A stretch of 64,000 nt of DNA. Origin: Bacteroidia bacterium (lineage in GTDB: Bacteria > Bacteroidota > Bacteroidia > M30B66). Below, piece by piece: positions 19,560-28,900 of this stretch; within the stretch, counting starts at the first letter, position 1, and the number at the start of each line of letters is the position of its first letter. Position numbers and translations under genes: made by a program. The stretch is taken from positions 1 through 64,000 of the forward strand of contig JAIBAI010000010.1 of assembly GCA_019695235.1 (NCBI GenBank), written 5' to 3'. The notes beneath the pieces were generated by a model. It saw only the letters and a list, made by a program, of their open reading frames with translations. It did no database searches and was not told the origin of the DNA.

Positions 19560-19567
19560 CAAAAGTA
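19560..19567 (-). promoter_or_regulatory. Candidate -7 box for the propeller operon
   Basis: On the minus strand the sequence reads TACTTTTG, matching TAnnTTTG, 16 bases before the start codon at 19543. No clear TTG -33 element is at the expected distance. Confidence 0.4.
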
Positions 19568-19606
19568 GAGAAATTTAAACACGACTAAGCATTCGAAATA
19601 GGGGAA

Positions 19607-21262
19607 TTATTTACATATTTTGCTTTTCAGGAAATCTGATAATTCAGTTTGAGAAAGCCCGTTAAAGAGCATGGTATTTGTTAAGCCGCCTTTACGGGCT
19701 ATGTCAATACCAAAATACATATCAGTAATTGTTTCTTTTTGGTGCGCATCAGGGTTTACAGAAATTCTTACACCATGTTTTCCACAAAGCGGCAAATAGC
19801 GCCAGTCAATATCCATACGAAAACGGTTGGCATTGAGTTCAAATACCACATTGTTCTTAGCTGCTGCTTCAATCAACACTTCATAATCAAGCGGGTATGC
19901 CTCTCTCGAAAGCAGCAGGCGACCGGAAGGGTGACCGAGCATGGTGGTAAATGGATTTTCGATGGCAGCAAGGATTCTGGAAGTTGCTTTTTGCCTGTCC
20001 ATACGTAACACAGAATGTACAGAAGCAATAACAAGTTCAAAGCGCGAAAGTATATTATCCGGATAATCTAGGTCACCATTGACGAGGATATCAGATTCGA
20101 TACCCTTAAAAATTCTGAAAGGTGCAAGCTGTTGATTAAGCAGGTCAATCTCATCATGCTGTCGCAACACATTGTCAACAGATAAACCTCTGGCATAGCT
20201 TGCAGATTTGCTGTGATCGGTTATGGCCAGGTATTCGAAACCAAGTTTTATACATTCTTCAGCCATTTCCCGAATGCTGTTACTTCCATCACTCCAGGTA
20301 GAATGAGCATGGATGCAACCTCTGATGTCACTTTTACTTACCAGCGTTGTGAGGTTTATTTCTTTTGCCTGCGCAATTGGCAGGTCGCGAAGTTCGGGCA
20401 GTATAAATGGAAGACCGTGTTGCAGATAAATGGCTTCTTCAGATTCATAAAGTTTGCCAGCATCAATTTTGAGTGCAGTTAGGTGTTCATCCGGACCGGT
20501 GTGCCGAAATAAATCTACCGAGAAGTAAGTTACATCTGTACAAATCAGGCGTACGGTATAACGTTCTTCCAGCAGGCAGGTAAATGAATTATTTTCGTGC
20601 TGCTGTATAACAAGTGCTGGCAGTTGAGCAATTAAATTTCGTACAACTTCTTCTTCCTGTACAATTAGCAGCGTAAGCTCAGTGCATGTTTCAAGATTGC
20701 GTCTGAGTTCTCCGGCAATTAGTATATGCAGGCTACTATCCTGTGCTTTCAGGAGCCGTATAATCTCTTCGGCTATTCTAAGCGCATCCTGATAATGAAA
20801 TTTACCACGGCTTGCCAGGCTGTATTGTAGGGTTTTGCTTATTTGAAGTTGTGTTTTTTCGCCAAAACCTTTGAGTTCTACCAGACGATTTTCATTGCAG
20901 GCGTATAATAATTCACCCGGACTTTCAATCCCAAGTTCTTTCCACACCGTTAAAATCTTTTTAGGTCCGATACCCTTGATAGACAATAGCTCAATGATGC
21001 CCGAAGGGGTTTTATCCTTCAGTTGTTCAAGTTCATTTGTAGTGCCTTTTTGGAGAATTTCATCAATTTTCTGGGCGAGTCCTTTCCCTATACCGGGTAT
21101 TTGAAGCAATTGCTCAGGGGTGAAATCTTGTAGCTGGGTACCCAAACGGTCTATTTGAAAAGCGCCGTTTACCAGCGATTTCAGCTTAAATTCATTTTCA
21201 CCGTGTAATTCGCCAAGTGCTGCGTTCAGGCGAAGGATTTTCGAAATCTCCTTATTGCTCAT
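19607..21262 (-). CDS. PolX-family protein: degenerate polymerase domain, intact PHP domain
   Basis: This 551-residue protein has the bacterial PolX layout: an N-terminal helix-hairpin-helix region (GIGKGLAQK near 57-65, GIGPKK near 97-102), a pol-beta-like domain, and a C-terminal PHP phosphoesterase domain. The polymerase motif reads AGELRRNLETCTELT, so the two Asp of DxD are E195 and T197, and the third catalytic Asp aligns with R238. The PHP metal residues appear intact: HAH (318-320), TDH (348-350), ESD, SVH, GHPSGR and NPDAH. It should keep 3'-5' exonuclease or AP-endonuclease type activity and lack polymerisation. It follows sppA by seven bases on the same strand. Confidence 0.9.
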   Translation of the reverse strand: MSNKEISKILRLNAALGELHGENEFKLKSLVNGAFQIDRLGTQLQDFTPEQLLQIPGIGKGLAQKIDEILQKGTTNELEQLKDKTPSGIIELLSIKGIGPKKILTVWKELGIESPGELLYACNENRLVELKGFGEKTQLQISKTLQYSLASRGKFHYQDALRIAEEIIRLLKAQDSSLHILIAGELRRNLETCTELTLLIVQEEEVVRNLIAQLPALVIQQHENNSFTCLLEERYTVRLICTDVTYFSVDLFRHTGPDEHLTALKIDAGKLYESEEAIYLQHGLPFILPELRDLPIAQAKEINLTTLVSKSDIRGCIHAHSTWSDGSNSIREMAEECIKLGFEYLAITDHSKSASYARGLSVDNVLRQHDEIDLLNQQLAPFRIFKGIESDILVNGDLDYPDNILSRFELVIASVHSVLRMDRQKATSRILAAIENPFTTMLGHPSGRLLLSREAYPLDYEVLIEAAAKNNVVFELNANRFRMDIDWRYLPLCGKHGVRISVNPDAHQKETITDMYFGIDIARKGGLTNTMLFNGLSQTELSDFLKSKICK

Positions 21263-21269
21263 GTAGCCC

Positions 21270-23015
21270 TTAATTGAGCCTGATATTGTAAGGTAACCGT
21301 GCCTGGTACGATTGCATCTTTTTCAGTTTTTCAAACTGCTGGTAATAATAATAAGAATCACCCAAGACCCTTTCCGTTACTTCATCTTCAGTTTCACCGC
21401 TCAGTTTTTTAATCATTTTTTCAAGCGTTCCTTCCTGGAAGGGCAGTTCAGTTATCCGGTATTTATCAAGTTTAGCTTTTCTTGCAGCTATTGCAATAGC
21501 GGTATCTAAACCGCCGAGTACATCAACAAGACCGATGCGTTTGGCATCTTCGCCCGACCATACTCTCCCCTGGCCTATTGAATCTACTTGTGCCTTACTC
21601 AGTTTTCTGCCATTAGCTACACGTGTAATGAAGGTATCATAAATGCGCTCTATTTCACGTTGAATCACCAATGATTCAGGAGCAGTTACCACTCGTGTTG
21701 GCGACATCACATCAGCATATTTTGCGGTTTTCACTGTATCAACCGATACCCCGATTTTGTTCATCAGGTTGCGATAGTTAAAGAACAAGCCAAAGACGCC
21801 GATAGAACCTGTGATGGTATTAGGCTGTGCCACGATGGTATCAGCATCACATGAAATATAATAGCCACCTGAAGCTGCTAAATTACCCATAGAAACAATC
21901 ACAGGCTTGGCTTTCTTGGTTAATGCCACCTCCCGCCAAATAGTTTCAGAGGCAAGGGCACTACCACCTGGCGAATTTACACGCAATACTACTGCCTTCA
22001 CTCTTTCATCAAGCCGGGCTTTTCGTATGGCTTTTGAAAATTCAACAGAGCCCACCTCATCCTCATCACCATTGCCATCAACAATATCCCCTTCAGCATA
22101 CACCACTGCAATTTTATCTGTGCCGCGTTCTTTTTTCGATTTTACATCGCGATAGCGTTCCATAGAAACAAAATGAATCTTATCAATTGCTTCCGCTTCG
22201 GTTTTTGTTTTAAGTTCTTCCAAAACCTCATCACGGTATTTCAGTTCATCAACGAGTTTCATTTGTTTCGCATCAGCGGCATTGGTCACTTGCAGGTTAC
22301 TTGCAATTTGCTGAAGCTCACTCATCTGCATTTTTCGTTCCTTGGCTATCCCTTCCAAAATATGGTTCCAGAATGAATTCAGAAAAGTTCTCACTTGCTC
22401 ACGGTTGGCATCACTTAGCTTGTCTTGAATAAATGGCTCTACGGCACTTTTAAACTTACCATGCCTGAAAACCTGTGGCTCAAGGCCCAGTTTGTCAAGG
22501 GTTCCCTTAAAGAACAGTATTTCTGAGCGCAAACCTTTTAGTTCTGCAAGGCCGGTCGGATGGACATAAATTTTATCTGCAACAGTAGCCAAATAGTATT
22601 CTGACTGAGACAATACTTCTCCATAGGCAATGATAAATTTTCCAGATTTTTTAAAGTCGAGCAAAGCATTACGTACTTCTTCAATGGCTGCCATTCCTGC
22701 CTTAACGGTACTCAGGTCAAGAAAAATCCCGCTTACATCATCATCTGCTGATGCTTTCTCAATATTTTCGATAACCTCACGGAGCGACAAAGGTTTGTTC
22801 AGATTGCCGATACTAAAATTTTCAAAAACCTTTTCACTTGGGCGATCCTGCAATGCCTCATTGAGGGTAATGTGCAGAATTGAATTTTCCTTTACGATCA
22901 CCTCTTTTTTGCCTCCACTGGCTGAGATAGCAATACCCAGGATGATAAGCATGAGGAAAAAGGTAAGAAACATGCCAAGAATGGTGGCGAAAACAATTTT
23001 AAAGAATGATTTCAT
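21270..23015 (-). CDS. sppA: Signal peptide peptidase SppA, 67K type
   Basis: A membrane-bound serine protease that degrades cleaved signal peptides. It has 581 residues, the long two-domain form. One N-terminal helix (about 5-32) anchors it. The catalytic Lys is K148 in VADKIYVHP of the first domain. The nucleophile is S382 in GNLAASGGYYIS of the second, preceded by the conserved NSPGGSALAS (347-356). Both residues of the Ser/Lys dyad are present, so it should be active. The gene is seven bases upstream of the PolX-like gene and diverges from folK, leaving about 118 bases for two promoters. Confidence 0.95.
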   Translation of the reverse strand: MKSFFKIVFATILGMFLTFFLMLIILGIAISASGGKKEVIVKENSILHITLNEALQDRPSEKVFENFSIGNLNKPLSLREVIENIEKASADDDVSGIFLDLSTVKAGMAAIEEVRNALLDFKKSGKFIIAYGEVLSQSEYYLATVADKIYVHPTGLAELKGLRSEILFFKGTLDKLGLEPQVFRHGKFKSAVEPFIQDKLSDANREQVRTFLNSFWNHILEGIAKERKMQMSELQQIASNLQVTNAADAKQMKLVDELKYRDEVLEELKTKTEAEAIDKIHFVSMERYRDVKSKKERGTDKIAVVYAEGDIVDGNGDEDEVGSVEFSKAIRKARLDERVKAVVLRVNSPGGSALASETIWREVALTKKAKPVIVSMGNLAASGGYYISCDADTIVAQPNTITGSIGVFGLFFNYRNLMNKIGVSVDTVKTAKYADVMSPTRVVTAPESLVIQREIERIYDTFITRVANGRKLSKAQVDSIGQGRVWSGEDAKRIGLVDVLGGLDTAIAIAARKAKLDKYRITELPFQEGTLEKMIKKLSGETEDEVTERVLGDSYYYYQQFEKLKKMQSYQARLPYNIRLN

Positions 23016-23133
23016 AGAATTTCAAAAGGGCTTGCAAATTAAGTAATTTGATTAAGGGGTCGTATAAAATTTAATTCCCAGACAAATGTCTTGTAAGCAG
23101 GCAGCAAACATGAAAAAATATTTACTTTGCATC

Positions 23134-23607
23134 ATGGCATTAGCTGGTGTTTCATTGGGAAGCAATATGGGTGACAGACAAGCCCAATTAAAAGAAGCAG
23201 CAGCACAGATGGAAGTTGCAGGACTTCGCATACTGAAGTATTCAATGATACACGAAACAAATCCGGTGGGCTTTACATCAGCAAACATGTTTTTCAATCA
23301 GTGTATTTTAGCAGCAACCCCCCATTCGCCATTGGATATACTTGAAATATTGATGCGTATTGAGCAAAAGGCAGGCAGGCTTAGAAGCAAAGGGGTATTG
23401 AGTGACCGCCCCTTAGACCTTGATTTGCTTTTTTACGACGACAAAATTATAAATACAGAGCGCCTGACACTGCCTCATCCCAGGATGCATGAACGTGAAT
23501 TTGTTCTTCGCCCTTTACAGGAGATTTATCCACACTGGCAGCATCCGGTTCTTGGCTTAGGTATTGCAGATATGCTAAGCAAGTCGTTTTTCACAAAACA
23601 GATGTAA
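23134..23607 (+). CDS. folK: 2-amino-4-hydroxy-6-hydroxymethyldihydropteridine pyrophosphokinase
   Basis: This enzyme transfers pyrophosphate from ATP to 6-hydroxymethyl-dihydropterin in folate synthesis. The start at 23134 gives 157 residues, beginning MALAGVSLGSNMGDR as usual for HPPK; an upstream ATG at 23086 would add 16 atypical residues. Diagnostic motifs are SLGSNMGD, ETNPVGF, FFNQCI, RPLDLDLLFYDD (ATP and magnesium binding) and LPHPRMHEREFVLRPL. It is monofunctional. It diverges from sppA, and TACTTTG a few bases before the start suggests a promoter with almost no leader. Another folate gene, folC, lies at 50647-51942. Confidence 0.95.
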   Translation: MALAGVSLGSNMGDRQAQLKEAAAQMEVAGLRILKYSMIHETNPVGFTSANMFFNQCILAATPHSPLDILEILMRIEQKAGRLRSKGVLSDRPLDLDLLFYDDKIINTERLTLPHPRMHEREFVLRPLQEIYPHWQHPVLGLGIADMLSKSFFTKQM

Positions 23608-23729
23608 GAAAAAAAGAGTATTCGTCTTGTTTTCAACAATGTGTGCGCGCAAAAAAACGCCAGATTTCAATACCATCAAGGCTATTAGAAATATATCAAC
23701 ACCTACACTAACATATAATTAAGGTTTGA

Positions 23730-23737
23730 TATTTTTG
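23730..23737 (+). promoter_or_regulatory. Candidate -7 box before the TPR lipoprotein gene
   Basis: TATTTTTG matches TAnnTTTG, 30 bases before the start codon at 23768. No convincing -33 TTG is seen at 17-19 bases upstream. Confidence 0.4.
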
Positions 23738-23767
23738 CGGTTCTAAAATCAAAGAATTTTCAAAATT

Positions 23768-25492
23768 ATGAATGCTACCTTAAAAAACAGTCTTTGGGCA
23801 CTTGCAGCCGTTTCATCCATATTGATTACTGAAAGCTGTGGAGCCAAGAAGATGATTAAGAATGCAGGTAGTATTCAATATGAAGTAAAACCAAATCCGC
23901 TTGAGCTTCATGGCGACAGTATCCGCATTTCAGTAAATGGTCTTTTTCCGGAAAAGTACTTTCACAAAAAGGCGATTTTAACGGTTACGCCTGTTGTTCG
24001 TTATGCCGGAAATGAGAAAAAGTTGAACAACATCATACTTCAAGGCGAAAAAGTTACCGGCAATGGGCAGGCGATTCCGTATGTAGCAGGTGGAAAGTAC
24101 AGCTTAACTGACCGCTTTGCGTATGCGCCTGGTATGGAAAAGGCTGAGGTGTTTGTTCAGGCAAGTGTAGAATATAAAAAGAAGAGCACTCCATTTGGTG
24201 AGGCAAAAGTTGTTGACGGCACCATTGTGACACCGCTATTACTCAGAAAAGACTTTATGCCTGTAAGTGCCGGTGATAAATTCGACAAGAATCCTACTGT
24301 CACCCAAAAAGCAAATATTTACTTTGTGGTTGACCAATGGGATGTACGTCCGGTTGAATTGAAAAGCGACGAAATGAGCGGTTTCTTCTCATTTATTGAC
24401 AGAGAAGGTAAGAATGGTAGTCGTTTTGAGAAAATGGACATTTATGGGTATGCCTCTCCCGAAGGTGAGCTAAAACGCAATGCGAAGTTATCTGAAAACA
24501 GGGCTGATGCCGCATTCACTGTGGTAGCTAATAAGTTTAAAAAGAACAAGCTAAAAGACACTTTAAATAAGGAAGGTTTTTACAGAAAGGTAACTACTAA
24601 TTTCGAGGATTGGGACGGCTTGAAAAATATGCTTCAGACAGGTTCAGTTGCAGATAAGGAGCAGGCACTGAATATCATTAATACCATTGGAGACCCTGAA
24701 GCACGTGAAGCTGAATTCAGAAGAATTGCAAGCTACGACCCTATTTATAAGGAATATTTCCCAAAGCTGCGGAGGGCAGAAATCAACCTTTCTGCAAAAC
24801 TTAAAACACGTACCGACGAACAAATTAAGGCACTCGCTTTGAGCAGTCCTGATTCTTTAGGCATGGAAGAGTTGCTCTATGCTTCATCATTGTTTTCATC
24901 ACAAGACGATAAGCTTCGCATTTACCAGGCATTTAGCAGATTGTATCCGGAAGACTACCGGGGCTTCAATAATATTGGTTGCGTTTATATAGCACAGGGC
25001 AAGATTAACGAAGCAAAAGACGAGTTCGAAAAAGCAGGTCGAATTTCTGCTAACAACCCTGCTATTCAAAACAACCTTGGTGTTGTTGCCGCAATGAAAG
25101 GAGATAAAAAAGGAGCAGCAGGTTATTTTGAATCACTTTCATCAAAAGAAAGCACCTATAATAAAGCCAATCTGGCTGTAGCAAACGGCAAATATCAGGA
25201 AGCAATTGCTGCTTATGGCGATGCCTGCACCTTTAACGCAGCTTTGGCAAAGATGCTTGCCGGAAATCTATCCGGTGCAACACAAACCCTCGATTGTAGC
25301 CCAGATAAAGACAGCGCCATTGGTAGCTACCTAAGGGCTGTAATTGCTGCAAGAGAAAATCAAAAAGACATAGCCATCAGCGCACTGAAAAAAGCCTTCC
25401 AGGCTGAACCTTCGTTGAAAGACAAAGCAAAACAAGACCTCGAATTCAGAGCCTTTAAAACTGATGCTGACTTTAGTAGTCTGTTGAACTAA
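23768..25492 (+). CDS. Outer-membrane-type lipoprotein with OmpA-like and TPR regions
   Basis: This protein has 574 residues and a lipoprotein-like signal ending SILITESC (Cys24). Residues about 35-180 form a beta-rich region (PNPLELHGDSIRISV). A middle segment contains YFVVDQWDVRP and MDIYGYASPEGELKRNAKLSENRADAA, which looks like an OmpA-type domain (GYASPEG in place of GHTD, and ENRADAA). Tetratricopeptide repeats occupy about 395-560 (GFNNIGCVYIAQGKINEAKDEFEKA, AIQNNLGVVAAMKGDKKGAA). It probably assembles envelope structures or binds peptidoglycan; no enzyme motif is present. It stands alone, with a strong terminator 18 bases after the stop. Confidence 0.8.
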   Translation: MNATLKNSLWALAAVSSILITESCGAKKMIKNAGSIQYEVKPNPLELHGDSIRISVNGLFPEKYFHKKAILTVTPVVRYAGNEKKLNNIILQGEKVTGNGQAIPYVAGGKYSLTDRFAYAPGMEKAEVFVQASVEYKKKSTPFGEAKVVDGTIVTPLLLRKDFMPVSAGDKFDKNPTVTQKANIYFVVDQWDVRPVELKSDEMSGFFSFIDREGKNGSRFEKMDIYGYASPEGELKRNAKLSENRADAAFTVVANKFKKNKLKDTLNKEGFYRKVTTNFEDWDGLKNMLQTGSVADKEQALNIINTIGDPEAREAEFRRIASYDPIYKEYFPKLRRAEINLSAKLKTRTDEQIKALALSSPDSLGMEELLYASSLFSSQDDKLRIYQAFSRLYPEDYRGFNNIGCVYIAQGKINEAKDEFEKAGRISANNPAIQNNLGVVAAMKGDKKGAAGYFESLSSKESTYNKANLAVANGKYQEAIAAYGDACTFNAALAKMLAGNLSGATQTLDCSPDKDSAIGSYLRAVIAARENQKDIAISALKKAFQAEPSLKDKAKQDLEFRAFKTDADFSSLLN

Positions 25493-25509
25493 TTTTCGCT
25501 TTAAAACAA

Positions 25510-25544
25510 ACAAAAAAGGCACCTCAAAAAGGTGCCTTTTTTGT
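25510..25544. terminator. Intrinsic terminator
   Basis: The perfect stem ACAAAAAAGGCACCT / AGGTGCCTTTTTTGT has a CAAAA loop (25510-25524 with 25530-25544), followed by more T. It ends the TPR lipoprotein transcript. Confidence 0.92.
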
Positions 25545-25910
25545 TTTTCGCACTTTTCAAACCATTAGAACCCAAAAATGCATTTTTCAAACATCTGACG
25601 CTTTTATTTGTTTTTGATGTAAAATGTAAGAATTGCCATTCTTTTAAGCTTTGATAAATAAAAAGGCCGAATAAATTTGAAATCATTCATTCAAACGAGT
25701 TCGCTGATGCAATTTTTACCAAACCAGCAATGTTCAACAATAAAACCGGCCTTAAGGATACTACACAGATGTAGTGATGTTAATGGAAACCGGTTGGTGA
25801 TTTCTCCATTTCGATTTTCTGCTCAATCAGTATTTGACAAATTCTTGTCATTCAAAGCAAAAGGATGAGTGTTTCTTACACCTGTAAGGTTCAGTTAAGA
25901 GATTGAGGGG
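25545..25910. other. Non-coding spacer before the giant adhesin gene
   Basis: These 366 bases hold no reading frame I believe. They are AT-rich, with short self-complementary pieces (CTACACAGATGTAG near 25769 and AACCGGTT near 25788). The promoter of the adhesin gene is probably here, but I see no clear TTG/TAnnTTTG pair. Confidence 0.5.
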
Positions 25911-28900
25911 ATGAAGCGTAAAATTGAATCAGGAAAAATCCTGGCCTATATCATTTTACTGTTTAGCATCCCAATGGCGCTTCATGCCCAAAAGGAAGTG
26001 AACAACTGGTATTTTGGCAATAATGCCGGTATCAGCTTTAGTGGAGGAGCACCCGTAGCACTTGCTGATGGCGCACTTGTTACGATGGAAGGAGCCGCAT
26101 CAATTTCAGATGCATCCGGCAACCTTTTATTTTACACAGATGGCATGACCATCTATGACAAGACCCACAATAATATGCCAAACGGCACCGGTTTGTATGG
26201 GGGCGCATCTACCAGCCAGTCGGCAGTAATCGTACGCAGGCCAGGCAATGCCAATCAGTATTATGTATTTACGGCGGCACCTGATCTTAACCCTGAAGGA
26301 ATTTGTTACACAACTGTTAATATGAGTCTTAACGGTGGCAAAGGCGACGTTACAGGCACAAAAAACATTCAACTGCTGGCATCTGCGACAGAAAAACTTA
26401 CGGCTGTTCTTCATTGTAACAGACGCGATGTATGGGTAATAGCGCATGACGGAAACAGCAATCGTTTTTACTCATGGCTGGTAACATCCACTGGTGTTTC
26501 TGCCAGCCCCGTTATATCGGCAGTTGGCAGCGCACACAACGGTGACCCTATTGGATGCATGAAAGTGAGTCCTGACGGGCAACATCTGGCGCTTGGCTAT
26601 TATGTTTCAGGCGGAGACCAGTTCATTGAACTGTTCGATTTCGACAACACTTCCGGCAAAGTTTCAGACCCCATTCGCTTTGACTACGGTTCAAACTGTT
26701 ATGGCGTTGAATTTTCTCCAAATAGCCGGTATCTATATTATACAGCTTCTCCCGGCTCAAATACTGCCTCCATCAACATCTATCAGGTTGACCTATGTGC
26801 CGGCACCAATGCACAAATAAAAGCATCGTCGCAGGTTATCGGCAACTCATCAAATGGCTATATCCGTACATTACAATTAGGGCCGGATGGGAAGATTTAT
26901 TTTAGCCGTTTTGCCATGAATTACATTGGCGTGATTGATTCACCCAATACACCAGGTGTGGGTTGTGGCTTTAATGTAAACGGCATTCAGTTAAGCTCAG
27001 GAACCATTTGCAGGGCCGGGCTGGCCAATTTCAACCAAAGTTATTTAAGGCAGCAAATTGATTTTAGTTATGCTTTGAATTGCTACCAGGCAAGCTTTTC
27101 GTCGCAGCAAGTACTTGACTATGAGTCGTGTACAGACCCCATCAGTCAGATGAAATGGAATTTCGGCGACCCGGCAAGTGGTGCGGCCAACACCTCTACC
27201 CAACAAAACCCAAGCCATACATACAGTGCCCCAGGCAACTATCAGGTTTCTCTTATTGTATATTATAACTGCGGCTCTGACACACTTGTTAAAACAGTAA
27301 ATGTAAACTGTGGCCCCCAGGTTACGGTAAACAGCCCTACAATTTGTGCCGGAGCCTGCGCCAATATTCTTGCAAGTGTAACCGGCGGACAGCCTCCCTA
27401 TACTTATTCATGGTCGCCAGGATTAGGGAGCGGTGCAGGTCCGCATAATGTTTGCCCGGCTAGCTCAATAAGTTACACCATCACAGTTACTGATGCCGCA
27501 GGCAAACAGCACAGTGCAACATCTAATATAACTGTATCATCAGTCCCCAGTCCAACCCTTAGCACCACCAACCCCGGGTGCAACGGGAGCAATACAGGCA
27601 CTATCACAGCATCTGTAAGCGGTAGTGGCGGGCCATTCACCTTTTCATGGAATTCCACACCCGTACAAACAGGGGCAACATTAAGTGGTGTACCTGCCGG
27701 AAGTTATTCCGTTACGGTTAAAAATGCAAGTAATTGTACTACAACGGCAAATGCCCAGCTGAATGAGCCTGCATTACTCCAACTGAGCATCAACAACAAA
27801 ACAAATGTTTCATGTAAAGGAGGGAACAATGGTAGCGCAATTCTCAGTGCATCCGGAGGCACCGCTCCATACACCTTTAGCTGGAGCAGCGGCCAAAGCA
27901 GCAATACCGTAACCAACCTTAGCGCGGGCTCGCATACCGCTACCGTTACAGATGCCAATGGCTGTTCGGCTTCCATACAGGTGCCCATCAGCGAACCTAC
28001 TGCCATCACCATCAGCAACACCCTGAACGCGGCAGCCTGCGGCCAGCCAAGCGGCAGCATTCAGGCCAGCGCGAACGGTGGTACTGCACCCTACTCCTAC
28101 TCATGGAACAGCACCCCGGTACAAAATAACGCGCTGGCCTCCGGCCTTGCCGCCGGCAGCTATACCGTTACCGTAACTGATGCCAAAGGATGTACACAAA
28201 CCAAGGCAGAGAACCTCAGCGGCACCTCAGTGCCTGTATTGACCCTTAGCGCACAACAAGTGAGCTGCCAGGGTGGCAACGATGGGGCAGCCAATGCCGG
28301 CGGCTCGGCCGGTACAGCTCCTTACACCTATCTCTGGAGCAATGGTGCTACCGGGGCCAATGTGAACGGACTTGCAGCAGGTACCTACACTGTTACGCTC
28401 ACCGATGCTGCCGCTTGCAGCGCCACGCAAAGTGTTACCATCACGCAGCCTGCTGCTATTGTACTTGTTACTTCAAGCACCGCCGCTACATGCGGGGCTT
28501 CCAATGGCACCGCTACCGTAAGCATCAGTGGGGGAACCGCTCCCTACAGCAGCTCCTGGAGCAGTGGCGCTGCCGGGCTCAACGCGCCCGGGCTGGCCGC
28601 AGGCTCTTACACCGTAACCGTTACAGATGCCAAAGGATGCTCCCTGTCGCAGTCGGTAGGCGTTTCAAACTCATCAGGTCCTTCGCTGAACTTAGTTTCT
28701 ACGACCAATGTAAGCTGCTTCGGTGGCAATGACGGGGCAGCCCAGGTAAATGCCGGCGGCGGACTCTCTCCATACACCTTTAGCTGGAGCAGCGGCCAAA
28801 GCAGCAATACCGTAACCAACCTTAGCGCGGGCTCGCATACCGCTACCGTTACAGATGCCAATGGCTGTTCGGCTTCCATACAGGTGCCCATCAGCGAACC

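Noticed and set aside
25677-25868. A 63-codon plus-strand frame in the spacer before the adhesin
   Set aside because: There is no motif, signal peptide or initiation context, and it sits in AT-rich spacer; probably chance.
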